Origin: Tubulanus polymorphus
Lineage: Eukaryota; Nemertea; Palaeonemertea; Tubulaniformes; Tubulanidae
Direction of reading: 5' to 3'
NCBI RefSeq assembly: GCF_964204645.1
Contig: NC_134027.1
Span: 8,980,485 to 9,040,484, forward strand
DNA length: 60,000 nt
Each line of letters begins with the position of its first letter. The stretch's first letter is position 1. This document shows, in pieces, positions 22,393 through 32,998 of this stretch. Below the pieces are notes generated by a model. That model had not been told where the DNA came from and did no database searches. It saw nothing but the letters and a program-made list of their open reading frames with translations. The translations under genes were made by a program, and so were the position numbers.

Positions 22393-23499
22393 CATATTGA
22401 ATGACTGGCTTATCGCTAATAAACTAACCCCTAATCTGAACAAAACTAAATATATCATATTTCATAATTATCAGAGAAGACCATTCATAAACCACATACA
22501 ACAAATCAAAATAGGCAACTTTGAACTTGAAAGAGTAAAACAAATAGATTTCCTCGGCTTGACAATACATGAAAATCTGAACTGGAAACCACATATCGAC
22601 AAAATACACAAGAAAATTTCACAAATTACTGGTATCATAAACAAAACTAAAAACATCCTAGACACACAAAATTTACTTTCTCTTTACCACACCTTAGTCT
22701 ATCCTCATTTGAACTCTGGCTTGTTGGCTTGGGGCCACTCGCCTTATAATAAAAAATGCCTCCTAATCCAAAAGAAGATTGTTCGAATAATCACCAACTC
22801 TAAGTACACTGCACACACAGACCCACTTTTAAAAAATCTTGAAATCCTCAAAATCAATGATGTCCTCATCCTTAAAACTGCACTTTTTATTCAAAACACC
22901 ATCAAATCTTCACCCCATTACTTTTCTAATTACTTCACCGCGGAAAACTTATCTCCTTTAGTCAACATCAGAAAAAGCATATATTTAGACCACGCATATT
23001 CTTTATTTTCAAAACAAACACCGCCAACCCCGCATCAAAATTCACCTCAAAACATTCTTTCAAACATCTGGCAAAAACTACCTTTTTCTAATGACATCCT
23101 ACAAACAAGCAAACAAAATTTAAAACGTAAACTCAGACCATATCTCACCTCCGCCTACAATGATATCCATGTAATAACCCTAATTGTTATAATTGCTCAC
23201 TCTCCTGAACCCTCTAGCTTACTCATATAAACTCTCCTGAAATTATCAAAAATCATCAACTTTCATTTCCTTCCCCTTTATTTCTTCATTTCCCTTTCGT
23301 TTTTTTTCCCTGGGTGCTTGCGACTGCGGCCTAAAGGCTTTGCTTGGCCCACACTGAAAGCTACTGTTCTCTCTCTCTTTTTATAATTGTGCTTTGTTTA
23401 AAAAAATTGTAAATTTTATTGTTTGTTTTCTCTCAACCTGTGTACATAGCCTGTCATGCTTTCTGTGAAATAAATTTGAACTTGAACTTGAACTTGAAC
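22393..23499 (+). mobile_element. 5'-truncated non-LTR retrotransposon (LINE) with TTGAAC tail
   Basis: This consists of the end of a reverse-transcriptase reading frame (22397-23230), about 245 bp of 3' untranslated sequence, and the tail (TTGAAC)4 at 23476-23499 preceded by GTGAAATAAAT. A short tandem tail in place of poly(A) is typical of CR1/L2/Jockey-group LINEs. The start falls inside a family A element. Only the final third or so of an expected element is present, the usual result of incomplete reverse transcription. The frame is still open, so this is the youngest-looking coding remnant in the window. Confidence 0.85.
22397..23230 (+). pseudogene. LINE reverse transcriptase, C-terminal fragment
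   Basis: 277 codons with no true start: the frame opens at TTG next to the truncation point. The encoded part lies downstream of the catalytic RT core. LNLNKTKYIIF-type sequence (residues about 13-23) follows the region where the catalytic YxDD box would be. Then come FLGLTIHENLNWKPHIDKI (about 52-70), typical of the RT thumb in Jockey/CR1/L2-group LINEs, and LYHTLVYPHLNSGLLAWG (about 96-113), a standard motif further on. The YxDD catalytic residues and the endonuclease domain are absent, so no active enzyme could be made. It sits inside a family A MITE, with a 3' UTR and TTGAAC tail after the stop. I am sure of the class and less sure of the clade. Confidence 0.88.
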
Positions 23500-23590
23500 A
23501 TAACCACTTAATCGATACTTAACAATGCTTAAAAAAGGCGAAGCAAGGAATATAGCAATTCACACGCCATAATTTGAGCCGAGATTCTGA

Positions 23591-24294
23591 ATTAACTGAA
23601 CTGATCGCCAAATCGCTTGATTCGCCGCTATAGAACTCCAAAAAAATCGCTCGGAGTTTGATCGGACACATAAATCTAGAAACAATCATGGCATCTTAAA
23701 TGCTGCACCCAAGGGGAAACCTGATAAACATTACTTCCAATGCATAGAATATGAAACAAGAAATGGAGTTTATCGAAGTTTGACACGATGTTGTTGTTGC
23801 GTAATCATGGTACTTCAGTCGGAATGTCCCAAAAATGAATGAGTGAAGATCATTTTTGTCCATTTGCGCATCAGTTCATCCATCATCTGTTGCTTTCCGA
23901 TCGAAAAAAAGAAATATTACGCGATCTGGTGAATTTTTGATGCGGCTGTGGACAGAAGTCGGCATGCACTTTCTCGATTGGTTCCTCGATTGAAATTCAG
24001 ATGATTAGCGCCACACACTAGCTTCTTAGACTTCGCGAAGTTCATCGAAATTATGGTAAACAATTTCTGCTTCATCCGCACGTTGCTGACGGTGGATTTA
24101 TCAGGAGAGCCCACCTGCGGTGAATTCATCAGATATCTTGGAAATGTCGCCGATAAAAAATTCCATTGAATCGAAATAGAATTTGTATTTTTCTGCCATT
24201 CTCGTGTGCGTTGAGATAGCTATTCTAATGGGAATGGTTTGTCTCTGATAAACCTTTTGAATTTTTAAATGATTCTTGCTCTTAGAGAAACTTT
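23591..24294. other. Unassigned sequence
   Basis: No recognised gene or repeat. Minus-strand frames at 23917-24129 and 24101-24355 overlap and carry no motif I know. Confidence 0.45.
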
Positions 24295-24389
24295 TACCGC
24301 GATCACACAAATTTGGCCCGTGCCTAATTAGAGAGCGCATATGCAGGTAAACCATTCATTTGATGCTAAACAATGCTCTAACATTTCCT

Positions 24390-24499
24390 GGGTCCAGTTC
24401 CACAGTTCCGAGTTAAGATTTGACCCTGGGTTAAAACATTGAAAATGAACTAACTTTAACTCAGAGTTAACTCTAACTCACAACTGTGGAACTGGGTCC
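24390..24499. mobile_element. Hairpin (foldback) element GGGTCCAGTTCCACAG
   Basis: The left arm GGGTCCAGTTCCACAGTTCC and the right arm (reversed) GGACCCAGTTCCACAGTTGT enclose GAGTTA/TTAACTC-type inner arms, so the 110-bp segment folds into a long stem with a small AT-rich middle. Similar ends (GGCCGGTTCCATA) occur at 54994-55138. No coding. The target duplication is unclear, because the element's own end resembles the A sequence at the insertion point. Confidence 0.75.
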
Positions 24500-24550
24500 T
24501 GAACTTTGTTCGCAATTCGAAATGACCCTGGCTAGAGTTTGGCTCGCGCT

Positions 24551-24690
24551 AATATCTGATTGGCTAATAATGACATCATTTAAGCTGCGCACTCGGTCAA
24601 GCGTGGCAGGGATTTCGTACCATGGCAATCTCGATGCCATCAGGTTCGAATCCCTGCCGGGGGAGGATGGGCGTTTTCGGTTTGGCCAAA
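24551..24690 (+). repeat. tRNA-like repeat unit with B box
   Basis: GATGCCATCAGGTTCGAATC then CCTGCCG(G)GGGAGGATGGG is shared with the minus strand of 54900-54993. GGTTCGAATCC is a perfect RNA polymerase III B box. 24605-24658 also folds as one long hairpin: GGCAGGGATT...ATGGCA pairs with TGCCAT...AATCCCTGCC. The pairing is end-to-end, not cloverleaf, so this is not a functional tRNA gene. It is a SINE head or a MITE that resembles one. A-box-like CTCGGTCAAGCGTGG lies just upstream. Confidence 0.6.
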
Positions 24691-25118
24691 CAGCCGTTTT
24701 GCACCCGTTTGACGTACGTTCCGCGACTAATTCTCGTGCGATGGCGGCTATCGTCGCCCACACTTGTTTTCGTTCCCTTACGATGGGGATTTTTTACATG
24801 AAGTACTACGAATAGATTGTTTTATTCGCGACCAACGGAACAGGTGATCTACTAGAGTCGAAGAGTTGGCGCTGATAATTGCGCTGTTACTGAATGCAGC
24901 GTCATGTTCGGTAAAGACTACGCGAAATTAGGTACAATTTTCTAATCGGTAATTGATACCGGTAAAACGGCCCTGAAAACATGACAGGCATGTTTGCTAA
25001 GTTGGATATCGGGGTTTCAGTCAATTCAGCCGGGGGTTTCCAGCGCTGAATTTATTAAACAAACAACTCATGGCTACATGGAGAGCAATTTTTGCAAAGT
25101 TTCCCCTGGCGTGACTAT

Positions 25119-25455
25119 AGCTGCGTTCGCACAGCGAATATTTGGCCTGTGCCAAATTGGCACGGATCAGGCCTGAGTCAAATTTGGTTCGTGCCTTAAT
25201 AGAAATAATTCACACGTAAACCACTCACTCGATTAGAGAGCGCGTTCACAGGCAAATCACCCACTCAATTCTAAACAATCTTTAAAAAAAAGCGAAGTGA
25301 GTCCCTTCTGGAACCAGTTGCAATTCACACACAATGATTTGACCCGTGCTTAAATTTGGCACAGGCCTGGTCCCACTTTTTTGGTCGGGCCAAATTGGCA
25401 TGGGCCTATTTGGCACCCGTGTGAACAGCCAAAGATGTTTCGTTGATCGCGGTTT
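25119..25455 (+). mobile_element. Family A MITE, near full-length with internal duplication
   Basis: Left end AGCTGCGTTCGCACAGCGAA (B-like terminus on an A body), GGCACGGATCAGGCCTGAG, GGAACCAGTTGCAATTCACA, right end GTTGATCGCGGTTTA. The block TTCACACGTAAACCACTCAC is followed by a second AGAGAGCGCGTTCACAGGCA and CACCCACTCAATTC: a tandem duplication of about 40 bp within the element (25200-25275). Confidence 0.85.
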
Positions 25456-26049
25456 ATTTGACTTTTGGGAGATGAGGCTACAATGAGGACATGTCATTGA
25501 CGTATCGCATGTGGACAAGAATCGCGAGGTTACTCCCTCAACAAAGAGACATTTTGACCTGTGAAATGTGTTGACGTGATGGACTAAAGTTTGGGAAGAA
25601 ATCCCCATAATGATATCAAATGATACCCCATAGATACATTTCAGTTGGCAAAAATGATCGGTTCTATGATTGAATTTGGCATTCTTCGAAATAGTGACTT
25701 ATTTAGTTTATGAACTAAACAAATTAACTTAAACTAATCCTTAGCATTTTTTTGGAATTTGTTTATAATCAAGCGGATCTGGGGATATCAGTTGTTTAAG
25801 TTTAAACTGAATCTAGCTTTCATTAATTTGCACAGATTGATGAGTTTCGACACGCAAATATAAGATTATATTGTATGAAATTACTGTCATCCATTGCACG
25901 CTACCTCCAGTTCAGTACCGTGGAGAGATGAAAGATTACGCAATCCTGCGGTCTATTTATTTGGTGTCATTGTGGTCATTGTGATCAGCGAAAAAACATG
26001 AAAATGCTGCGTAAAAGCTGATTTCATCAGCATCAAATCAGGGAGATAA
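25456..26049. other. Unassigned sequence
   Basis: No recognised gene or repeat apart from AT-rich single-copy sequence. Confidence 0.45.
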
Positions 26050-26254
26050 GGCGTGTTCGCACTATCAATTGTTAGACCGTTCTAAATGGGTGCGTACCTG
26101 GAACGCGCCAAATTTAGAACGGCCATATCAGAGTGTGTGTTCATGCACGCATGCTGCATTGGCTACAGAAAGCGATGACTGCCCCACAAGATATTGCCAT
26201 GAGCATTTTACCAAATTGGGCCTGGGCCAGAAATGCTTATGTGACTGTGGCTAT
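26050..26254 (+). mobile_element. Degenerate family A/B-type MITE
   Basis: It starts GCGTGTTCGCACTAT (B-like end). CTACAGAAAGCGATGACTGC and CCAAATTGGGCCTGGGCCAG lead to CTTATGTGACTGTGGCTA, an A-like right end. The middle contains paired GTTCTAAATGGG / CCAAATTTAGAACGG. It is heavily diverged. Confidence 0.55.
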
Positions 26255-27850
26255 TAAGGAGTTCAGCCCATGTTTTGCTTATCACCGGTCTTGGACATTA
26301 TACAGTTCATGGTCATGTGTAGAACGTAGTTCCTGAGTGTTTACATATTGATTTCTAGTAACTATTTGTTTGCGTTCGTGTAGTCTACTAGCTTCATCTT
26401 GCCGGGGATCTGCTATCTGTAGTTGACATGCTACTGCAGTTCGATTCACCCGCGGTTGTCGGAAACACGCACTCAGACAAAAGCAGTTTACCTGGGAGTT
26501 CGACGAGTTACAAAATGTATCGAAGCTTGAAGTAATCATTCTGACCAGATACCTCGAGATCAAAACGAATGGAACTCTCTTTCCATATCAATACTTGAAG
26601 CCATCAGTATGTAACCTTGACCAATATGTGACATTGGCATGATGTTAGGACAATATTAAACGGTAATTGCTGTTCAATGTTTGATGAGTTGTTTATCCAA
26701 TCTGATATATCACTGCCTTATTGCTTTTATCAATTCGGTCCACTCTATACTTGCTGCCTGCTGGTACGCATTCGAAATAAGAAAACACTTCTTTTTGTTC
26801 AATCGTAGGAGTATAAGCTGCGATCACGCGATTGGTCCTATTGATTACGATGAAACCACACAAAAGATGCACTTTTTTAGACAGGTCTTGACATGTACGT
26901 CAGAATCTTCATTCGATAGAATTTGCCATCTCGCATGGGCCAGGTCGCAATTTGTCGTGTCTTGATTGGCTAAATTCCGAGAAGTTGCTAAAAAATTGTC
27001 GAAATACGTGTAAAACAAGTCCCAGTTTTTAGTCGTCGTGACTGACAGGACATGTTGAGACAGACAACAATTTTTATCGTCTAAATGTTGTCCATTGCCT
27101 GGACTCTGCTTTTTTCTGTCCTGATTCTGGATCAAGGCACTTTCCTCGCATGATACCGCGTGCTTCACTGTTTGACCGCTCTATACGTTAGGCAATTGGT
27201 CACGCCGGCTTTGTTAATTGTGTCGAAGCCGGCGGCTGTATTTTCCGCCGCTCGCATCATCAACGTCGACCTCCATAAATGTCAAAATCATCTTCAGCAA
27301 GCCCGCACTCCACACAAACATATCATTTTCATCAACTAGGCTCCATTAAATAACGGCACTTTCACCTTTGGCTTAAAGGATAAAAAATGACACATCTCAG
27401 ATATTCTTGACATATGCATTTAGAATTGCCGTCATCAATTAAGTAGCGTATTTGAGCCGTTGATATCCTTCAAAATCAGAAATCTGAAGATATCTTTAAA
27501 ATTCAGTTATATTTTCAGTTATCGGACCTCCGTTATGAGCTCCTGTCTGTGTACTATCCGTGTGTTTGTCTTTCATATACTTTTTTCAGGGGAGGAACCT
27601 CATTATTGGCCCTAGATACAACATGTCCAAAATGCAGTGAGAACTAACACATGGTAATTTCGGGGTTCCAGATTAGAGTCTGAACCTGGAAACAGTTGTC
27701 GCCTGTGTCTTGTCACTCATGAACTCGTGAGGATGCTGTAAGTCGGTGTATCGACGCTGATACTCGCAGACATTCGTATGACTGGTAACAACTCAAGTGC
27801 AATGTTACGAAAGGCATCGATGCCAGATTGATCTGAGCCGGGCTTTGCAT
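26255..27850. other. Unassigned sequence
   Basis: Overlapping frames of 90-107 codons at 26282-26563 (minus), 26681-26965 (plus) and 26845-27168 (minus) have no known motif. I see no repeat family here. Confidence 0.4.
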
Positions 27851-28176
27851 AAGCTGCGTTCACTTTGGCCCGAATCAGGTCCGAGTGAAATTTGGCACGT
27901 ACCTAATTAGAGAGCGCGTTTATATGAAAACCACTCACTCGATACTAAATGCTTAAACAAAGTGAGTCACTTCTGGAACCCGTAGCAATTCACCCGTAAT
28001 AATTTGACCCTTGCTTAAATTTGGCCAGGGCCCAGTTCAATGTTTTTGGTCAGGCCAAACAGGCACAGGCCCATTTGGCACCTGTGCAAAAAGTTGTTGC
28101 GGGACTAATTTGTCACAGGCCAAATTTGGCCGGACCAAAAATGTTTGTCTCAAAAAGGTTTGTGTGATCACAGCTA
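27851..28176 (+). mobile_element. Family A MITE, near full-length
   Basis: Left end AAGCTGCGTTCACTTTGG, again B-like. CCTAATTAGAGAGCGCGTTT, ACCACTCACTCGATACTAAA, GCAATTCACCCGTAATAATT, GGCCAAACAGGCACAGGCCC follow in family order, and the right end GTTTGTGTGATCACAGCTA is intact. A short CAAAAATG...TCTCAAAAAGG expansion sits before the right end. Confidence 0.88.
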
Positions 28177-28184
28177 CAGCGCTG

Positions 28185-28213
28185 CAATGGTGACTCCATT
28201 TCCAGTAGTTTTC
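28185..28213 (+). repeat. Single diverged unit of the 43-bp repeat
   Basis: GCAATGGTGACTCCATTTCC then AGTAGTTTTCTCG closely matches GGAATATGGTGACTCCATCT and GCAATAGTTTTTCTCG of the array at 20950-21150, 7 kb away. It begins 9 bp after the right end of a family A copy. Confidence 0.6.
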
Positions 28214-30981
28214 TCGTAACTTTTACTAGTGATTTTGTCCGTTCGACAAATTTACACTGCAAGGTTTTAGGTAAACACTTGACGTTGTCGACTCGAAATC
28301 CATTTGCGTCATTCTCTCCTATCTTAAAGAGATGAAAAAAAGTTGCAGTTTATTTCTCTTCGAAGCCATGCCGAATATCCCTGTTGCTCACGAGATAATC
28401 ACTAGGCGTACTCCTACGCTTTGAAGCACAAAATAATCATAACCACACGAAGGAAATAACGAAATAATGTCACATAATGCACTCTATTATCTATTTACAT
28501 TTCAGTATTATCTACAGGGAACACGAAATCAGGTATCTCTGTCGGAAGCTTGAAAGCTGACATTCACTCGAAATCATCCTTAACTCATCTCTCCAATTAT
28601 TTTCCAATGTCATCAGTCCTAAAGATCAATGCAGATGAATATAGGTTTTCCTCGTGTTAGTTGTCTAGGAATTACTGATTCCATGATAATGATGCGAATT
28701 AAACCTTTCAGATTTCCTAATTTTGTTTTTTACGGTTTCACTTACATGCTTGTAGTTCGTCATCAGGTTAAATGTTCGGATGATTTCCCATGACAGTCGA
28801 TTCAGGCGGAAAGTTTTCCGATGGCTGGAAGACATTTCTGTTTTTTACGACCACCACGCTCAGTACAGTTGTTGCATAGAACAAACATGTTTGATTTATG
28901 AAAAACGTTTTTTTTTTGTTTTTCATTGCTTGCGCTCCACGTTGGCAATGTTATCATTCTTATGATTACCTAAATGTTTTAGTTACATCTCATCGCATCA
29001 TGGCAGACACAGATAATCAATCCCAAATCGGCCATTCCGACGGCTATTCGCGAATGAATAGGGATGCATATTTCACGAAAAACGAGCCGTTCTTATCTAA
29101 TAACATCAGTGCCATGTTTTTTACCATTTATACGGCGGTCAGTCGCTGGACGCATGATTGATATTCCCCTATCACTGGGGACCATTTGAAGATGTAAGTC
29201 AGGCGAGTTGATTGCCCTGCTGGGCGGCAATGCGTAAGTGGACTATTTGTTACTTAAGACGTAATCAACAATGATGACTAGACGACTATACGACTATACG
29301 TAGTATCTATCTGGAAGGTGGCAGCGGACTAAATAAACTTTCTGCTGTTATTGCACAAGGAAAAGAATACTTGATAAAGAGCGCTGCAAGGTAGCGTCAT
29401 ATGAGAGTGAAAATTCTTTATCCATGTTTCGATTTTGTGTGATATTTGACGTATTTTGACGCATATGCTGACTTTTTCTAGAGACCACATTTTGAGAAGA
29501 TGAAAATAGTTGTAGCGATTTCTGGTGATAAACAGAATCTCCTTGTACAAATCATAACGCTACGCTATTGAATAGTTTGCTCTAGATAGTAAAATTATCA
29601 TTTTCGGATGAAGTGCTAATGCTCTACGGAACATATTTCTATGATTTTTCATGTATTTTTGTTTTCGTTTCTTGGAATTACACTTTTATGTTAAGCTAAT
29701 TTTCTAGATGATGAGAATAGGGTGAGGCAGTTTTTACAATCAATGAGGCATCTGATTTTACTTAGGTATCCATGAATTTTATATATGCACAAATGTAATT
29801 ATATTGACTGATTGGTACATTGACCAGATTACATGACAAGTTGTTTAATGAGCATAATACAGTAACATGAGAACGTTTAAGGTTTTCAGTGTGATTCTGG
29901 TAAAACCAATCTTATCTCGTTCATAAAAAATATTGAGCCTCATAAGTGGGCTCCTCATCGGCCTAATCTGTTTTAATATGATCAGGGGGCCTTGATTGTC
30001 TTGCCCAAGACCCTCGTTTCTTTTCCATCAGCCAAAAATTCCTGTTACGTGTCAGAGCTATTGCTTCTGTGACGTACGAGACTGAATTCCAGGTAAAATG
30101 CGACTAAGTGAAAGGCCATCGGGAAGTTGGAGTAATTTAAGCGAAGGCATCGGTTCATTTAGAAAGGAGTGAAAAGACAGGAATGAACGATAATCAAAAA
30201 AGGAGGAGCATGATCATGAAAGCAAATTGTTATGAAAAAAAGGCAAAACTGATTGCAAAAAGAGCATCTACAAAAGATTTATGCAATTTGATCTTCAGTG
30301 AGTCGCAGAAGCCTTTTTGTTGCTCAATATTTGGAAAAAAGCACTTATCATTTTAAAAGGACATCTTTAAAATAAAAGATTACTATGCGCATTGTAAAAA
30401 TGAATTCGGCCACTTAGTAAATATCACCTATTAGGCCTTTGAGAGAAGTGTAAGATCTAATGTTGCAAGATTCTAAACACTGGGCCCTGGATCTGCTCCT
30501 GTTGATAGATAGATAGATTGATCTCAGTAATCAATCATAAAATAAAGAGTTTGACTGAAACATGATCGTGTGCATTGTCGAACTGTCACTTCTCTTTTTT
30601 TCACACTGATTACCGCGAGAACTTTTTGAAGTCTCTGATGATGTTTACTGTCGTCGATTGAAAGCTGTAGCCAACGAGCGAACAAAGATGGAATCTGACG
30701 TGCTGATTATAAAATGATTTACGCTATCTGATAAGTGAAGCCAATACAACAAGGGAATACCATTACCTATCGATGTGACAATCAACAGTCTGGGTGACAG
30801 AACATGGCATCTGTTCGTCATGAATACTTTCTATTGTAGCTTCACAGTTTTGGTTTTTACAGAGATCCAGTGATCCATCGAATGTAATGTGGTCCTAACG
30901 AATTTGAAGACAAAATCCTAAATTTTATCTGAGATATTCTAAGATAGGATTTGCTGTGAAAGAACGCCGATATCAAATTTG
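28214..30981. other. Unassigned sequence
   Basis: No gene or family recognised. Minor items: GACTATACGACTATACG at 29286-29302 and a short GATAGATAGATAGATT near 30505. Frames at 28780-29161 (plus) and 29329-29550 (minus) have no known motif. Confidence 0.4.
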
Positions 30982-31160
30982 AGCTGCCGCATGAGTGTTT
31001 TGACACAGGCCAAAATTTGGTGCTAGGTTAGGCCTGGGCCAACCTTATATGCTCGTATCAATTAATGAGTATGTGCCTGTTAGAGGTCGGCCAAGTTTTA
31101 CTCGGTTCTGGTCTGGGCTCATTTGACCCGGGCTGCATCGTCTCTGCGCGGATTTAGCTA
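30982..31160 (-). mobile_element. Family A MITE, degraded and deleted
   Basis: AGCTGCCGCATGAGTGTTTT, then ACACAGGCCAAAATTTGGTG and GGCCTGGGCCAACCTTATAT, GTGCCTGTTAGAGGTCGGCC, TTTGACCCGGGCTGCATCGT, end CTCTGCGCGGATTTAGCTA. The central block is missing, leaving about 180 bp. Confidence 0.65.
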
Positions 31161-32082
31161 TGGACTGACATAAATGCTGTAGAATCCTGTTTCTGGACCA
31201 TAGGAAAGGTTTCTAAAGGGTAAATATATCGCAGGCAGCAACTCATTGCTGGCCCTTATTATGCAGATCTCTTGGTGAATTTGTGTTTGCTATTGTAGAA
31301 GAAAAACCCGAGTAATTTCTTCGATTGAAATTTTGATCAAAGAACAGCGAAAACGGTAAAAACCTCGCAAATTGTACGTTCGACGCATCCGACTAGATAA
31401 TTGTATTTACCTAGAACACAGCTGGGACGGAAAATTATCGATGGCAAAACTAATTTTAGGAAATTCGAGACCGGCGAATGAAAAAAATAATCTCATTCGA
31501 AGCGTACATTATATTTGCTTAGATAACAGCGCGCTCACAGACATCATCCATATTGATGAATCGCGTTCATATTTGAAAGAATCAGAAAAATATTATTGAT
31601 CGTTAAGCGACTTGTGGAAATAATGCCATCGGAAAAAATGCCACCAAATTTTGCGGCGACATAGGGAAAAATGCCACTGCTAAAATTGCCACTTTTTGTC
31701 TAGTCAGAAAAAAGTTCTCTAGCCTGAATTTGATTTAAAATCCATGTCCTGGTAAATACCTAACATTTGTTTAGTAATATATTCGCCAGCTTTGTTGAAC
31801 TAAGTTTGCCGAAAGAATACTTGAAAACTATTAATTTTTTTAACTCGAGTCACTACCTCATTTGTTTAGACGATGAGTTGATTAGGGTCTTGAGGATTAC
31901 GCCGCATATTATGCAACTATTTGCTGAATCCATATTCATCGAAAGTGAATCAATATTATCTTACTCATAAGTGCACCTCCTGAATATTCATGCATGATGT
32001 TACAAAAACAGTTCCTGAACTGGTTAAGAAATATGTTACCGTTGCAAGTGATAAGAAATTTGTTGACAAATTTCATTATGAC
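31161..32082. other. Unassigned sequence
   Basis: A 75-codon plus-strand frame at 31372-31599 and a 67-codon one at 31767-31970 look like nothing I recognise. No repeat seen. Confidence 0.4.
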
Positions 32083-32200
32083 AGGGGCCTGATTCAGGGT
32101 GCGCCCCCAAAACTGGGCATTATAACTAAATCTCAAACAAATCAAACCAAATCTACCGATGCAATAAGTAGCAGGGACCATCTGTTTTAAGATCAAAAAA
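32083..32200 (+). repeat. Dispersed repeat, copy 1 (pair with 44700-44803)
   Basis: GGGTGCGCCCCCAAAACTGG, then AAATCAAACCAAATCTACCG, and GCAGGGACCATCTGTTTTAA align in order with ACATCAGACCAAATCTACCA and CAGGGTCAATCCTATTTTTA at 44740-44803. The class of element is unknown. GGCCTGATTCAGGGTGCGCC upstream hints at a DNA transposon end. Confidence 0.55.
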
Positions 32201-32740
32201 GAAAAAGAACTATGGATAAGGAAAAGAAGTTTTCGCAGCTTTTCTTACTGAATGAGCATCATTTTTTCTCACTGGAACTTGAGTAATGATATCATTAGGG
32301 TCACTCTCTCGTCATTTAACTCGCACTTATAATCATAATTCATCGATTTATATTCAACTGCTTTTCGTGTGTATTCTTGCGTCATCCTGTTTTATTCATT
32401 TGCCCTGGCATTGTTTAGTTGTCCGTTGGGTGTGATATACGCTGCATCACTACCCACGGAAAATATCCATCGTATATCTCCCGGCTGACTCGTTACTGTT
32501 CCCTTTTATTTTCAAAATATTCATCGCATCAAATATTGATCATATAGAGCAAAGTTTTCGGGGGACCTCCGAGTAATCATGTCGTAAAATGCAAAATGTA
32601 ATCGTCTTTGAATATTGCGTAGCTAATTCAATTCAGCCGAGCGAGATATAATCGTGTCGTAGATTTATGGTAAGCGTCGAAGAAACTTAGGCGAAGGGGT
32701 AGTTTTTTTTGGATACGTCTATGGGTTATACTTCTATCTA
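32201..32740. other. Unassigned sequence
   Basis: No recognised feature. Confidence 0.45.
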
Positions 32741-32998
32741 AGCTGGCAATGAGGCCGGCTGGCAATGAAGCAGGGAATTGTCCATTCTTGAAAAAGTCAG
32801 GGAATAGTCAAAACCATCGTCTAAAAGCTAAAAGTCAGGGAAATTTGTCAAGATTGTTTATGTCTTTGTTTTAGATATTTGACTGTGTTGATTTATTGGA
32901 TTCTTCCCAGATCGAAGTCTGGGAAATCAAGGTGCATGTCAGGGAATATTCACGGAAAAGTCAGGCAAAAACCAAGTCAAATAATAGTGGCCACCCTG
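32741..32998. mobile_element. CAGGGTGGCCACT-ended element (family F-like), left end unclear
   Basis: The right end AGTGGCCACCCTG is sharp. The body repeats GTCAGGGAA(T/A) at several places (AAGTCAGGGAATAGTC, AAGTCAGGGAAATTTG, ATGTCAGGGAATATTC), the same CAGGGAA theme seen in the copies at 48026 and 57313. The left end is blurred by a local duplication of GCTGGCAATGA (32742-32770). It is probably a non-autonomous hAT-like relic. Confidence 0.6.

Larger units (their letters stand above)
22279..23590 (+). mobile_element. Family A MITE split by a LINE insertion
   Basis: The left half (22279-22396) runs from CCGCGAACACACAGAGACGA through GTGCCTAATTGGAGAGAG to AACCATGGACTCTAAAACG. The right half resumes at 23500 with AACCACTTAATCGATACTTA, then CAATGCTTAAAAAAGGCGAA, and fades near 23590, so the A right terminus is lost. 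Between them lies the LINE fragment. The AACCA...AAACA segment of A is present on both sides (22366-22396, 23504-23536), as expected for a target-site duplication, though the two copies have diverged. Confidence 0.8.
24295..24750 (+). mobile_element. Family A MITE carrying two inserted units
   Basis: The left end ACCGCGATCACACAAATTTG, then GTGCCTAATTAGAGAGCGCA, CATTTGATGCTAAACAATGC. A hairpin element interrupts at 24390-24499. A-type sequence resumes (TTGTTCGCAATTCGAAATGA), is broken again by a tRNA-like unit (about 24551-24686), and continues GGTTTGGCCAAACAGC to the right end CTCGTGCGATGGCGGCTA at 24750. The A segments are in correct order, so both units entered an existing A copy. Confidence 0.75.

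Noticed and set aside
24605-24658. Functional tRNA gene
   Set aside because: A B box is present but no acceptor or anticodon stem in cloverleaf geometry; the segment folds as a single hairpin.
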